From an uncultured Collinsella sp. (GTDB lineage Bacteria > Actinomycetota > Coriobacteriia > Coriobacteriales > Coriobacteriaceae): DNA of 17,972 nt. Made by a program: the position numbers and the translations under genes. The notes below the pieces were generated by a model that worked only from the letters and a program-made list of their open reading frames with translations, did no database searches and was not told the origin of the DNA. Shown piece by piece: positions 7,301-16,443 of this stretch; position 1 is the first letter of the stretch, and each line of letters starts with the position of its first letter. The stretch is taken from contig CABUKS010000034.1 of NCBI GenBank assembly GCA_902492235.1, forward strand, positions 1-17,972, read 5' to 3'.

Positions 7301-10300
7301 GACGACAACGATCTGACCTTTACGTTTAAGTTCACCCTGCCGGAGTCCCAGGAGGGCTACGAGGCGCATGTGTTCGATGCGAGCGGCAACGCTGTGGGCA
7401 ATTCCTTTAGGCTCAAGAACGGCGGCACCCATTCCATCAAGGCCGGCGAGACCATTCGCGTATACGACCTTAAGAAGGGCGACAGCTATAGCGTGAGCGA
7501 GCTCACCACTAAGGGCGAGGAGTCGAGTGGCAATGTGCTGGCGAGCATCGTTAACACTGTGACCGGCTCTGCCGACGAGTCGGTGCTTCCGGCTGGCTTT
7601 AGCCTCGTGAGACGCATGGTCGGCGGCGAGAAGCAGTCGGGAACCGGCAACACCATAACGGGTTCAATCGCTGCGCTCGTGGACGGAAAGATTCCCGCGA
7701 GCAACACGCTCGAGTTCATCAACAAATACAGTGTCAGCCCCGTAAAGAATGGCCTAAGCGCCAAGAAGGTGCTCGAGGGCCGCAATTGGGCCGATGGCGA
7801 TACCTTTACCGTGCAGCTTACAGCCGACGACGGCGTCCCCATGCCCGGCGGCGCCAAGAGCAAGGTGGCTACGGTTGAGCTCACCAACGACCAGCCGGCG
7901 ACGTTTGGCGACATCACCTATACCAAGCCAGGCACGTACACCTATACCATCAAGGAGGTTATCCCCGACTCCAATGCCAGGGCGGATGGCATAAGCTACT
8001 CTGCCGCCTCCTATACTGCGAAGGTCGTGGTGGAGGATAACCAAGCCGGTGCATTGGTCGTCAAGAGCGTGGAAGTGGTGCAGGTGCGCGATGACGCAGG
8101 CGAACCGGCTGCCGCAGAGGTTGCCGATAAGATCGCAACCTTCACCAACCGTTACGATGCGCACGAACATAACATCATCATCCATGCCCAAAAGAACCTG
8201 ACCGACAACGCCGGGAGTTTCCCGCTTTCCCAGAACGCCTTTAGCTTTGAGCTCAAGCGTGTGGGCGGCTATGCGGACGACAATGCAGTGTTCGATCCCG
8301 ATAAGGTCGACACGAGCATCAAGGCTCCCATGCCCCAGGGCGCCGAGGGCGACATCGCAACCGTGGGCAACAACGCCGACGGCACGGTGACGTGGCCGGC
8401 GATCTCCTATACCGCCAACGCGGATGCGGGACGCGCCTACGTGTACAAGTTCGCTGAGAAGCTCGGTAGCATTAAGAAGGGCATGGACTACGACAAATCG
8501 GTCTATTACGCCGTGGTGCGCAACGCCGAGAAGGGTGCCGGCATCCAGACTTCGATCGAGTACTACAAGGTTGTAAAGGACGGCTCGGTAAAGCAGCTGG
8601 ATAAGAATGCCACACCTTCCTTTACCAATATATATAGCGTGGATCCCACGAGCGCGACCCTGCAGGGCCAAAAGACCGTGAGCGGTCGCGACTGGAACCA
8701 GGACGAGAGCTATACCTTTAACCTTGCCGCCGCTACGGACGATGCTAGCGTGACTGGTTTGAGCAAAACCACTGCACAGGCAGTAACGGACGGGGCCATT
8801 GCCATCGGCGTCAACCAGGCTGTCGCCAGCGCGCCCGAGTCGGGACGCGTGGCATCGTTCTCCTTTGGCACCGAAGCTGCTCCGACCGTGACGTTCAACC
8901 GCGCGGGCACCTTTAGCTTCAACATTACCGAGAAAGCTGCGCAGGATGGTCAGGCGGGCATGTCCATGGACAAGCACACCGCACGCGCGACCGTCGTGGT
9001 GACCGATCTGGATGAGTCGGGCAACCACACAGGCGAGCTGCGCGTGCACACAGGCGAGCTGCGCGTGTCGAGCGTGACCTACGCCAACACCGGCGCCTCC
9101 GATGCGGACAAGGTCGTAACCGACAAGGCCGCCTTTACCAACGCGTACCATGCGTCGGGCACCTTTGGTGGCGTGACGGTCAGCAAGACCCTTGAGGGTC
9201 GCGCCTCTGCCGCGGGGCAGTTTACCTTTACCGTGACAGGCCTTTGGTACAACGGTGTTCAGACATCGGTCGATGGCTCCGAGGCCAGTCTGTCCAATAC
9301 GGCGGCGGGAGCCAGCGTGTCCGGTACCGTGGTGGGCGCAAGCGGGCAAGAGAAGCTCCTTGCCCGTAAGCTCACGGAACAGGACCTGGGTCGTACGTTT
9401 GCCTATCGCATCCACGAGAACCAGCCTACTGCTACTGCTGCCGGCTACACCTATGACACTGGCTATACCGGCGATGCCATTGTGCTCGTCAAGGTTCTTG
9501 CACGCGAGAACGACCCCGCCAAACTTTATACCGTGACGACCGTGCTCAAGGGTGCGGGTGTGACGGAGCTGCTGGGCGACGGTGCCGACGCGAGCGCGCT
9601 GACGGATGAGAAGATCGTCCAGCTCAAGCAAGATTCGACTACCTACGTGCAGCAGTACGATGCAAGTGAGGCCGGCGCCACAACGCCTGCCGTCTCGTTT
9701 GTGAATCGCTATGAGGCAAGCCTCGACTATGGCGCTGCTGGCGGTCTGCAGATCGAGAAGACGCTGACGTACCCCAAGGACGCGACGGTGTTCGGCTCGC
9801 CTAAGAGCACGTTCCGTTATATCGTCAAGCCTGCCGACGAGATATCTGCCAGCAAGGTTGGCATTTCCACGGACGGCAAGGTCTTTGAGACCGCAAATGT
9901 CGAGGCCGACGCCCTCAAGACTGTGAGTTTGATACCTGCGGGTGGGTTGACCTTCACTCAGGATGATGCCGGCAAGACGTTCACCTATACGGTGAGTGAG
10001 ATTGACGACAAGGCGACGGGCTATACGTACGACAAGACGGTCCATACGGTTAAGGCTGTCGTGGCGGATAGCGGCGACGGTACGCTTAGAGTCACGACAG
10101 CGGTAAGCAAGCAGGTCGATGGCAAGGACGAGCTCGAGGGGCAGTGGATCTATCCGTCGGGTGCAACGTCCACCGGTGTCGCGACGGTCAAATTCAAGAA
10201 CACCTATACGGTCACCGGGGCGGCGACCTACACTCCGTCCGTGACAAAGGTGGTTGCCGGCGCCGATGCTCCGGGCAAGTTCACCTTTGCTATGACCGCG

Positions 10301-13300
10301 GCTGACGATGCTACCAAGACTGCCATCGATGGCAAGCTCATCACCGGCTCTTCGATGAGTGCGGACAACGGCTACGTTGAGAAGACACAAACGACGGCGG
10401 CCCTCAAGGACGGGGAGCACGAAAAGATTGACTTCTCAAAGCTCACCTTCAACAAGCCGGGCACGTATAAGTTCGCTATTAACGAACAAGTTCCGAATGT
10501 TCTCGGCGAGTGGAAGTATGACACGCACGCTTATGTCCTGACCATTACCGTAACCGATGAGGGCGGCAAGCTTGTGGCGCGTGCCGATGGCACGACCGGC
10601 TTGGAAGGCTTCATCTTTACCAATAGTTACCAAACTTCAACGAGCTACGAGCTCCAGGGCGGTCTTGAGATCGTCAAGACGCTCAACGGGCACGGCCTGC
10701 ATGCTGGCATGTTTGGCTTTACGGTGACGGGCGAAGACCCCGCCTCAACCGAAAAGCTTAAGGAGCTGTTGCGTGCGGACAAGGATAAGGGCGAGCTTGT
10801 CGTTACAAACGATGAGCCGCAAACCGATGGCACGTCCCATACCGGTATTTTGGGAGGCCTGACCTTTGCGACGAAAGATGCGGGTAAGACGTTTACCTAT
10901 AAGGTGGTCGAGAACGACGCAGGCCAAGGCGGCTATACATACGACTCCACCTATTGGGAGGTAGAGATTGCGGTTAAGAAACGCGGCAATGGTTCGCTCT
11001 ACACCGTGACCACGGCTAAGCACTATGGCGCCAACGGAGTTGAAGATGTCCACGACGCAAAGACCTTTAGCTCCGAGAACGGTGTTGCCAAGGCTCAGGT
11101 GTTCTTTACCAACAGCTACGCTGCGACCGGAACTTTCGACGGTCTTACTGCCGAGAAGGTAATGGATTCCGGCGACAAGATCGAGGCTGGCCAGTATACG
11201 TTTGACCTGTATGCCGAGAAGGCCGATGGCTCGCTCGAAAAGATGGATGGGGGCGCGACTCAGACGGGCGAGGGCGGTATCGCTACGGTTGACTTTGGTA
11301 AGGTCAACTTTAAGCTTGGCAATGCTGCTGGCGAATCTAATGAGCAGACGATTGACCTTGCCAGCGCCGTGAACGATGGCGTTGCCACCAAGCGTCACAA
11401 TGCCGACCACACCACCACCTACAGCTTTAACCTGGTGGCAAAGGAGCGCATGGCCAACCTGCCCGAGGGCGTGCGTCCCGTGGACACGTCCGCGACGTGC
11501 CGCGTGCTGCTCGAGGTGACCGATAACAACAACGGCAAGCTTACGTCCAAGGTGACCTATCGCGACGGTACCGAGAACGGCAAGATCGTCTTCCACAACA
11601 CACGCGATAAGGTCAAGACGATCGGCACGGTCGCGAAGCCCGATGTGGATATCGACGGGCAGCTGCTCTCCGTGGGCGAGTCCTACGTCTACACCATTAA
11701 CTGGGTCAACACCGAGGCCGATGCCGCCGGTAACCTGGTTCCGGCCAGCGTGACCGTGACCGACGAGCTTCCTGCCGGCGTTGTGTTCGAGGCCTTTGAG
11801 GGCGAGTATGCCGATAAGGGCGCTGCGAGCGGTCAGTTGCTTACCTGGAACCTGGGCGAGCAGCCCGCGGGCAGCCATGGCTCGGTGCGCGTGCGTGTCA
11901 AGATTACCGAGGAGGCCGTGAAGGGTGTCCAGGGCGCCGTCGGCACCGTCAACAACGCCGCTCACATTACGGTTGGCAACAAGAGCAGGAGCTATACCGG
12001 CACCACGACCAACTACGTGCCCAAGAAGTCCGAGAACGACGCTCAGGATTCGAAGGGGTCGGGCGTGGCACTGGGTGATGAGCTCACCTACACCATCGGC
12101 TACAAGAACACCGAGGGCGCGTCTGCCACGGTGACGATCACCGATGCCGTTCCCGCGGGAACCGAGTTCGTGGAGTTCGCCGGCGACCATAAGGATGCCG
12201 GCTCCAAGGACAATGACGGCAACCTCACTTGGACATTGAAGGACGTTCTCGCCGGCAAGGAGGGCGCGGTTCAGTTTAAGGTCCGCGTGACCGAGGACGC
12301 GTTTAAGAGCGGTGGCGCTTCGGGCGACATCTCCAACCAGGCGTCGGTGGCGGTCGGCAACAACCCTGCCGTCAAGACCAACACCACCACCGATCAGGTT
12401 TCTGACGGGCGCCTGACGTTGAGCAAGACGGTCACGGCCGCCGAAGGCATCACCGCGCCCAACAAGGCATTTACCTTTAAGGTGCTGCTCTACCAGGCCG
12501 ATGGCACAACGCCTCTGGCCGGCACCTTTGCGTACGCCGGTCGCCCCGGCGGCACCAACGGCACTTATGTAAGCGGACAGATCAAGAGCGGTGACACCAT
12601 CGCGCTTAAGGCCGGCGGCTCCGTCACGGTTACCTTGCCCACGGGTGCGCACTACGAAGTGCAGGAGCTCGACTCCAATGGTGAGCTCATGACGAACGAG
12701 GACGGCTTTGCGGTTGTCGATAAGGCGAATCCCCAGAAGGGTACCATCGGACAGGCGACGCAGGTGGGCTTCACCAACGTCTACAGCGTGGAGTCCACGA
12801 AGGTGGAAAACACCTTTAAGGTGCAAAAGAAGATCTCCGGACGCAACTGGACTAAGACGGATGCCTTTACCATGACGCTGACTGCCCAGGGTGAGGCACC
12901 CATGCCCAAGGGCGCCAAGGAGGGCGTGTCGACGATTGAGTTGCACAAGGATGCCCAGGTCGGCAACTTCGGTGCTATCGAGTACACCAAGCCCGGTACC
13001 TATACCTATATGATTACCGAGCAGTCGGGTGACGAGGCGGCACTCACGTTCTCGAAGGCCACCTATCGTGCCACCGTCACGGTGACCGACAACGGCGCCG
13101 GCAAGCTGTCTGCCAAGACCAAGATTGCACAGCTGACTGACGATGCGGGCGACGCTGCTGAGCGCACGGTCGAGGCGGCGGTCTTTACCAACACCGCCAA
13201 GACCGGCAGCCTCACCGTCAAGAAGACGGTCGTCGGCGGCGACAGCCAGCGCGAGTTCGGCTTTGCGGTCACGCTGACCGACGGGGACGGCGAGCCCGTC

Positions 13301-16300
13301 TCCGGCACCTTCGGCAAGGGCGAGCACGCCGTGACGTTCGCGGGCGGCAAGGCGACCTTCACGCTCAAGGACGGCGGGAAGAAGGCCATCACCGGCCTGC
13401 CCGTGGGCGCGCGCTACACCGTGACCGAGGACGCCGCCGAGGGCTACACGACCACGGTCAACGGGGCTGACGGCTCCAAGGCCGAAGGCGCCGTGACCGA
13501 GGACGGCGCGACCGTCGCGTTCACCAACACGTACGGAACGGTCACCGAGGGCAGAGACGTCTCCACCGCGGGACTCTTCACCAAGGCGCTCAAGGGCCGC
13601 GACTGGGCTGAGGGCGATATCTTCCAGTTCACGCTTACGGGCGAGGGCGGCGCCCCCATGCCCGAGGGCTCTGCCGACGGCTCCAAGACCGTCAGCGTGA
13701 CGGCCGCCGCCGGCACCAAGGCGGGCGATAGGGTCGCCTTCGACTTCGGAGCCATCCGCTACACGCTTAACGACATCAAGGACGCCGGGTTCGCCGAAGT
13801 CGGCGGCAAGCGCGTGCGCGCCAAGACCTTCACCTACACGGTGCGCGAGGCCAGGCCCGATGACGGCTCCGCCATCGCCGGTGTGGCCTACGACGGCCAC
13901 GTCGCCACGATGACGGTGACCGTGGCCGACGACGGCTCCGGCAACCTCACGGCCACGACGCCCGCGATCGCGCAGGTGAGCGGCGGCGACTTCGTCAACA
14001 CCTACACGACCGAGCTCGACTACTCGGCCCGCGCGGGCGTGCGCCTGTCCAAGACGCTCTCCGGCCGCGCCATGGAGGCGGGACAGTTCGCCTTCACCGT
14101 GACCGCCGACGCCGAGACGGCCGCCAAGCTCGGCCTCAAGACCGACAAGGATGCCTACGCCGTGGCCGCTGCCGATGACGGAGAGGCCGACCTGGTCGAC
14201 CTCGTCGGCGGTGCTGCGGGCAGCGACGTGAGGTTCACCGACGCCGACGCGGGCAAGACCTACAGCTTCACCGTCACCGAGACCAAGCTCGGCGGCGAGG
14301 GCTACACCAACGACACCGCGCCGCGCACGGTGACCATCGCGCCCGGCTACGACGCCGCGACGGGCAAGCTCACGGTCACGACCACGGTTGCCAAGGACGG
14401 TGTCGAGGTCGCACGCAGCGAGGTCTCCACGGCAGATGACGCCACGGAGACGCCCGCGCCCGTGACGGTCGCGTTCGAGAACTCCTACGAGGCCACCGGA
14501 ACGCTCGGCGGCGAGGGCAACGTGGCAATTAATGCCACCAAGACGCTGACGGGCCGCGCCGCGGCGGCAGGCGAGTTCTCGTTCTCCGTCCGCGATGCCC
14601 AGGGCGACGTGGTCGCGACCGCGTTCAACCAGGCCTCCGGCGACGGCGAGGCCGCGGGACTCGCGTTCTCGCCCATTGCCTACACCACCGACGCTCTCGA
14701 GCGGATGGTGGCGGACGGCATCGCCACCAGGGCCGCTGACGGCTCCTGGGCCATTCCCTATACCGTATCCGAGGACGATGCGGACCAGCTGTCTGCGGGC
14801 GTGACGGCGACCGCCTCGAGCTTCGACATCACGGTCAAGGTGACCGATGACGGCAAGGGCGGGCTGGACGTTAGCGTGGTCTACCCCGAGGGCTCCGACA
14901 GCACGCTGTCGTTCGTGAACGGCTACGGCACCAACGAGGCGACAGTCGACCTCGCGGGCACCAAGACGCTGGCGCTCGGCCAGGCTGGACTCGGCCTCAC
15001 GCAGGCCGACATAGAGGGCAAGTACACCTTTAAGATCGCACCGCTGAACGGCGCGCCCGCACCGGTCGACGCCTCCGGCAAGATGGTGACCGAGGCGACC
15101 AACGACGCCGCCGGCAACGTCGAGCTGGGCCATGTCACGTTTAAGCAGCCGAGCGACCTCGATGACGTCGAGATCGACGGCGACGGCCTGCGTACCAAGA
15201 CGTTCGCCTACCGGGTGGGCGAGTCCGGTTCGGTCGACGGCGTGGTCAACGACGCGACGGCGACGAGGACCTTCACGGTCAGGGTGGTCGAGGACACCAA
15301 CGCGGGCACGCTCGCCGCGGAGGTCCTGCCCGCAGAGGGCACGCCCGAGGGTATGGGCGCGTTCGAGTTCACCAACACCTACGGCGTGAATCCGACGCCG
15401 AGCTTCGTCACCGACCAGATCAAGGTGGGCAAGAAGCTTAAGGGCCGTGACCTGGCCGAGGGCGAGTTCGAGTTCCAGCTGGTCGAGATTGCCGCCGACG
15501 GCAGTGAGAGCGTCGCGGCAACGGGCAAGAACGCCGCCGACGGCACGGTCGCGCTCAGCCCCGTCACCTTCACCGCGCCCGGCACGCACAGCTATGAGCT
15601 GCGCGAGGTCGCCGGCACGGCGGGCGGCGTGACGTACGACAAGACGACGTACCGCGTGCGCACGACGGTTGTCGACGCCGGTAACGGCACGCTCGCCGTC
15701 AAGCACGAGCTCATGGATGCCGAGGGCAATGCCGCGGGCGACGACTCGGTGACGTTCACCAACGGCTACGAGGCCGCGCCCGTCACCCTCAAGCTGGGCG
15801 CCGCCAAGGTGTTCAAGGGCGCCGAGCTCAAGGCGGGCCAGTTTAGCTTTGAGCTCAAGAGCCGGGACGGCAAGGTCATGTCGACCGCCAAGAACACCGC
15901 GGACGGCAGCGTCACGTTCGATGCGCTGACGTTCAAGCAGGCCGGCACCTACACCTTCACGGTGAGCGAGGTCGACGACGGCCAGGCGCACGTGACCTAC
16001 GACAAGGCGGTGCGCAAGATCGTCGTCACGGTGAGCGACGAGGCGGCCGACGGCACCAAGACGGGCTACCTGTCGGCGAAGGTCTCCTACGAGGGCGACG
16101 CCAACGTGCCGCCAGTCTTCACCAACAGCTACGCCGAGGAGCCCGGGACCCCCGGCACCCCCGAGAACCCCGGTACGCCGGGCGGTGGCTCGGGCGGCGG
16201 CTCAGATAACGGCTCCGGCAGCGGCTCCGGCGGCGACGGCTCCAAGGGCGGCATGCCCGACACCGGCGACCGCAGCCTGCCGGTTGAGGCACTCGGCGCC

Positions 16301-16363
16301 ATGGCCGGCATCGGCGCGCTGGCCGTCGCGGGCGGCGCGGTCCTGTACCGCAGGCGCCGCTAG
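4340..16363 (+). CDS. Giant MPDTG-anchored surface adhesin: fibro-slime domain plus isopeptide pilin-module array
   Basis: A 4,007-residue secreted protein. Order by residue: signal peptide 1-44 (KR-rich, hydrophobic core, ASA|DQA); Asn-rich segment about 70-98; fibro-slime domain about 238-404 (FEFSGDDDVWVYIDG.LVGDLGG.HE); SpaA-like domains about 410-490 and 702-812; a Cna/DUF7601-like domain 965-1131; eight FctA/Spy0128-like modules 1132-2427; two DUF11-like domains 2427-2687; a DUF7601-like domain 2689-2817; one FctA-like module 2817-2952; a short Cna-like domain 2954-3069; six more FctA-like modules 3071-3931; Pro/Gly/Ser linker; sorting signal MPDTG 3972-3976, membrane helix, RRRR. Modules show the Lys of V.KTL.GR, the Glu of Y.Y.V.E and the Asn of F.N.Y, the residues that form intramolecular isopeptide bonds. 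It is expected to be a stiff wall-attached fibre with the N-terminal domain at its tip. Start: GGGGAGG 5 nt before ATG 4340; the frame is open back to ATG 4229, through the G-tract, but without a ribosome site. No sortase gene is adjacent. Ligand unknown. Confidence 0.92.
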   Translation: MNRVCARAREMLKPFGKKTNIAKRVLSFLTVPLAACALMFGATSASADQAVPFSNHTVQTVNPTGTTVNLFDYWVVNGDNDNSVNINNNNGNNNTGINKDHQLKFNGGAGSGINKWTGRSGVGGFGRLQFVKNTLVDGYPSINAGTYTSYNTSGAYTDESLAYLFNNDSQANGKQDGKAVYSNVNGLFQLQNGYYVYDSYGSHGNYAVYNPTTNSFNVYDKAGVYKGDASNETNLGQFFPFDSADKVFDEQGNKLSPIKIVDGSTRLNHHFGMSMTTEFVQPAGGKTTDGNDMIFEFSGDDDVWVYIDGVLVGDLGGIHEKATLEINFATGAVHVGHIDNANDEEKTIQDTTIKAMFQAAGADTSNRRFSGNTFLNSSKHTLSFFYLERGAGASNMSLKFNLTTLPSSEVEKVDQNGEAVQGAEFALYQSDAKWNAQGEPIAQGTTDANGQLVLLKSDGSVLSFDNQHAERHDYFVLKEVGLPAGYRSSLISSTTATSGELHLQYKEAAASGSGGVVVAPQTTVTMADGATQWTGSRMWLNGGYLAAKETISLSKETKDNKDKPISSGTTFAVVLKRTDKSKADTDENAWTAVTGNPLNGYTLCSAHGIAGAVEAAKSADTSVFAVNTKGDYEVTVRSLPGDIEKYAAMMTDKSQSEYTVAVYHTTAASLAEATTDNTSMVQYQMTNRQFSTVIHLTNVQNRLFVQKVDDLGEPVNGATFELYKAEDVTGDSPSTYAIKTGAKPYDIAQANGMTYPYDIEGAACFPLDSTNHAPLIKGTYYLRESVSPDGHEINNTITKVIVDDSGVYVDAGVVGDGVLSMSGPGSLIASLAQFGSPDSIDNTLTHIKGKLQSATVDASGSLTWGQECTAEGVTPSLVNDLMHMRYDKTAQGIKTVLSYVEDGGERNGQLATIFADTGINRMALYQEDDSAYIDDASKTRTNLGTLQLNHLFTTATAVQYTDRRVARLQVTKTVTADAGLTAPTKDADDNDLTFTFKFTLPESQEGYEAHVFDASGNAVGNSFRLKNGGTHSIKAGETIRVYDLKKGDSYSVSELTTKGEESSGNVLASIVNTVTGSADESVLPAGFSLVRRMVGGEKQSGTGNTITGSIAALVDGKIPASNTLEFINKYSVSPVKNGLSAKKVLEGRNWADGDTFTVQLTADDGVPMPGGAKSKVATVELTNDQPATFGDITYTKPGTYTYTIKEVIPDSNARADGISYSAASYTAKVVVEDNQAGALVVKSVEVVQVRDDAGEPAAAEVADKIATFTNRYDAHEHNIIIHAQKNLTDNAGSFPLSQNAFSFELKRVGGYADDNAVFDPDKVDTSIKAPMPQGAEGDIATVGNNADGTVTWPAISYTANADAGRAYVYKFAEKLGSIKKGMDYDKSVYYAVVRNAEKGAGIQTSIEYYKVVKDGSVKQLDKNATPSFTNIYSVDPTSATLQGQKTVSGRDWNQDESYTFNLAAATDDASVTGLSKTTAQAVTDGAIAIGVNQAVASAPESGRVASFSFGTEAAPTVTFNRAGTFSFNITEKAAQDGQAGMSMDKHTARATVVVTDLDESGNHTGELRVHTGELRVSSVTYANTGASDADKVVTDKAAFTNAYHASGTFGGVTVSKTLEGRASAAGQFTFTVTGLWYNGVQTSVDGSEASLSNTAAGASVSGTVVGASGQEKLLARKLTEQDLGRTFAYRIHENQPTATAAGYTYDTGYTGDAIVLVKVLARENDPAKLYTVTTVLKGAGVTELLGDGADASALTDEKIVQLKQDSTTYVQQYDASEAGATTPAVSFVNRYEASLDYGAAGGLQIEKTLTYPKDATVFGSPKSTFRYIVKPADEISASKVGISTDGKVFETANVEADALKTVSLIPAGGLTFTQDDAGKTFTYTVSEIDDKATGYTYDKTVHTVKAVVADSGDGTLRVTTAVSKQVDGKDELEGQWIYPSGATSTGVATVKFKNTYTVTGAATYTPSVTKVVAGADAPGKFTFAMTAADDATKTAIDGKLITGSSMSADNGYVEKTQTTAALKDGEHEKIDFSKLTFNKPGTYKFAINEQVPNVLGEWKYDTHAYVLTITVTDEGGKLVARADGTTGLEGFIFTNSYQTSTSYELQGGLEIVKTLNGHGLHAGMFGFTVTGEDPASTEKLKELLRADKDKGELVVTNDEPQTDGTSHTGILGGLTFATKDAGKTFTYKVVENDAGQGGYTYDSTYWEVEIAVKKRGNGSLYTVTTAKHYGANGVEDVHDAKTFSSENGVAKAQVFFTNSYAATGTFDGLTAEKVMDSGDKIEAGQYTFDLYAEKADGSLEKMDGGATQTGEGGIATVDFGKVNFKLGNAAGESNEQTIDLASAVNDGVATKRHNADHTTTYSFNLVAKERMANLPEGVRPVDTSATCRVLLEVTDNNNGKLTSKVTYRDGTENGKIVFHNTRDKVKTIGTVAKPDVDIDGQLLSVGESYVYTINWVNTEADAAGNLVPASVTVTDELPAGVVFEAFEGEYADKGAASGQLLTWNLGEQPAGSHGSVRVRVKITEEAVKGVQGAVGTVNNAAHITVGNKSRSYTGTTTNYVPKKSENDAQDSKGSGVALGDELTYTIGYKNTEGASATVTITDAVPAGTEFVEFAGDHKDAGSKDNDGNLTWTLKDVLAGKEGAVQFKVRVTEDAFKSGGASGDISNQASVAVGNNPAVKTNTTTDQVSDGRLTLSKTVTAAEGITAPNKAFTFKVLLYQADGTTPLAGTFAYAGRPGGTNGTYVSGQIKSGDTIALKAGGSVTVTLPTGAHYEVQELDSNGELMTNEDGFAVVDKANPQKGTIGQATQVGFTNVYSVESTKVENTFKVQKKISGRNWTKTDAFTMTLTAQGEAPMPKGAKEGVSTIELHKDAQVGNFGAIEYTKPGTYTYMITEQSGDEAALTFSKATYRATVTVTDNGAGKLSAKTKIAQLTDDAGDAAERTVEAAVFTNTAKTGSLTVKKTVVGGDSQREFGFAVTLTDGDGEPVSGTFGKGEHAVTFAGGKATFTLKDGGKKAITGLPVGARYTVTEDAAEGYTTTVNGADGSKAEGAVTEDGATVAFTNTYGTVTEGRDVSTAGLFTKALKGRDWAEGDIFQFTLTGEGGAPMPEGSADGSKTVSVTAAAGTKAGDRVAFDFGAIRYTLNDIKDAGFAEVGGKRVRAKTFTYTVREARPDDGSAIAGVAYDGHVATMTVTVADDGSGNLTATTPAIAQVSGGDFVNTYTTELDYSARAGVRLSKTLSGRAMEAGQFAFTVTADAETAAKLGLKTDKDAYAVAAADDGEADLVDLVGGAAGSDVRFTDADAGKTYSFTVTETKLGGEGYTNDTAPRTVTIAPGYDAATGKLTVTTTVAKDGVEVARSEVSTADDATETPAPVTVAFENSYEATGTLGGEGNVAINATKTLTGRAAAAGEFSFSVRDAQGDVVATAFNQASGDGEAAGLAFSPIAYTTDALERMVADGIATRAADGSWAIPYTVSEDDADQLSAGVTATASSFDITVKVTDDGKGGLDVSVVYPEGSDSTLSFVNGYGTNEATVDLAGTKTLALGQAGLGLTQADIEGKYTFKIAPLNGAPAPVDASGKMVTEATNDAAGNVELGHVTFKQPSDLDDVEIDGDGLRTKTFAYRVGESGSVDGVVNDATATRTFTVRVVEDTNAGTLAAEVLPAEGTPEGMGAFEFTNTYGVNPTPSFVTDQIKVGKKLKGRDLAEGEFEFQLVEIAADGSESVAATGKNAADGTVALSPVTFTAPGTHSYELREVAGTAGGVTYDKTTYRVRTTVVDAGNGTLAVKHELMDAEGNAAGDDSVTFTNGYEAAPVTLKLGAAKVFKGAELKAGQFSFELKSRDGKVMSTAKNTADGSVTFDALTFKQAGTYTFTVSEVDDGQAHVTYDKAVRKIVVTVSDEAADGTKTGYLSAKVSYEGDANVPPVFTNSYAEEPGTPGTPENPGTPGGGSGGGSDNGSGSGSGGDGSKGGMPDTGDRSLPVEALGAMAGIGALAVAGGAVLYRRRR
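9026..9067 (+). repeat. Perfect 21-bp tandem duplication within the adhesin gene
   Basis: Two identical 21-bp units, 9026-9046 and 9047-9067, add a second HTGELRV in frame. It falls between the last strands of the third FctA-like module, where neighbouring modules have only one such strand (as in GTLRV or GKLTV). It looks like a recent slippage event. Confidence 0.9.
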
Positions 16364-16374
16364 CGATATGCACG

Positions 16375-16409
16375 AGTGGGGCGAATCCATCCGATGGGTT
16401 CGCCCCACT
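16375..16409 (+). terminator. Hairpin after the adhesin gene
   Basis: Arms AGTGGGGCGAA (16375-16385) and TTCGCCCCACT (16399-16409) are perfect, and the stem continues inward with ATCCAT/ATGGGT using a G-U pair. It starts 12 bp past the stop codon. Only two T residues follow, so if it terminates the adhesin transcript it does so without a good U-tract. The ffs promoter -35 begins at its last bases. Confidence 0.5.
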
Positions 16410-16437
16410 TGCCCTGCTGGACGGGAGCAGGTAAGAT
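16409..16437 (+). promoter_or_regulatory. Promoter of the SRP RNA gene
   Basis: TTGCCC (16409-16414), a 17-bp spacer and TAAGAT (16432-16437). The expected start, 7 nt further on at about 16444, coincides with the 5' base of the terminal SRP RNA stem, which supports the call. Confidence 0.7.
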
Positions 16438-16443
16438 ATACCG

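Noticed and set aside
7754..10420. 888-codon open frame on the minus strand, antisense to the adhesin
   Set aside because: Same reasoning: no start signal, composition of an antisense frame, and full overlap with a well-supported gene.
10745..15991. 1,748-codon open frame on the minus strand, antisense to the adhesin
   Set aside because: It mirrors the codon bias of the strongly repetitive plus-strand gene, has no ribosome site or recognisable domain, and its protein is rich in Arg, His, Gly and Val as expected of an antisense shadow.
4340..16363. CRISPR-like or DNA-level repeat array in the adhesin
   Set aside because: The periodicity is of protein modules of about 130-170 residues with diverged DNA; there are no short identical repeats with unique spacers.
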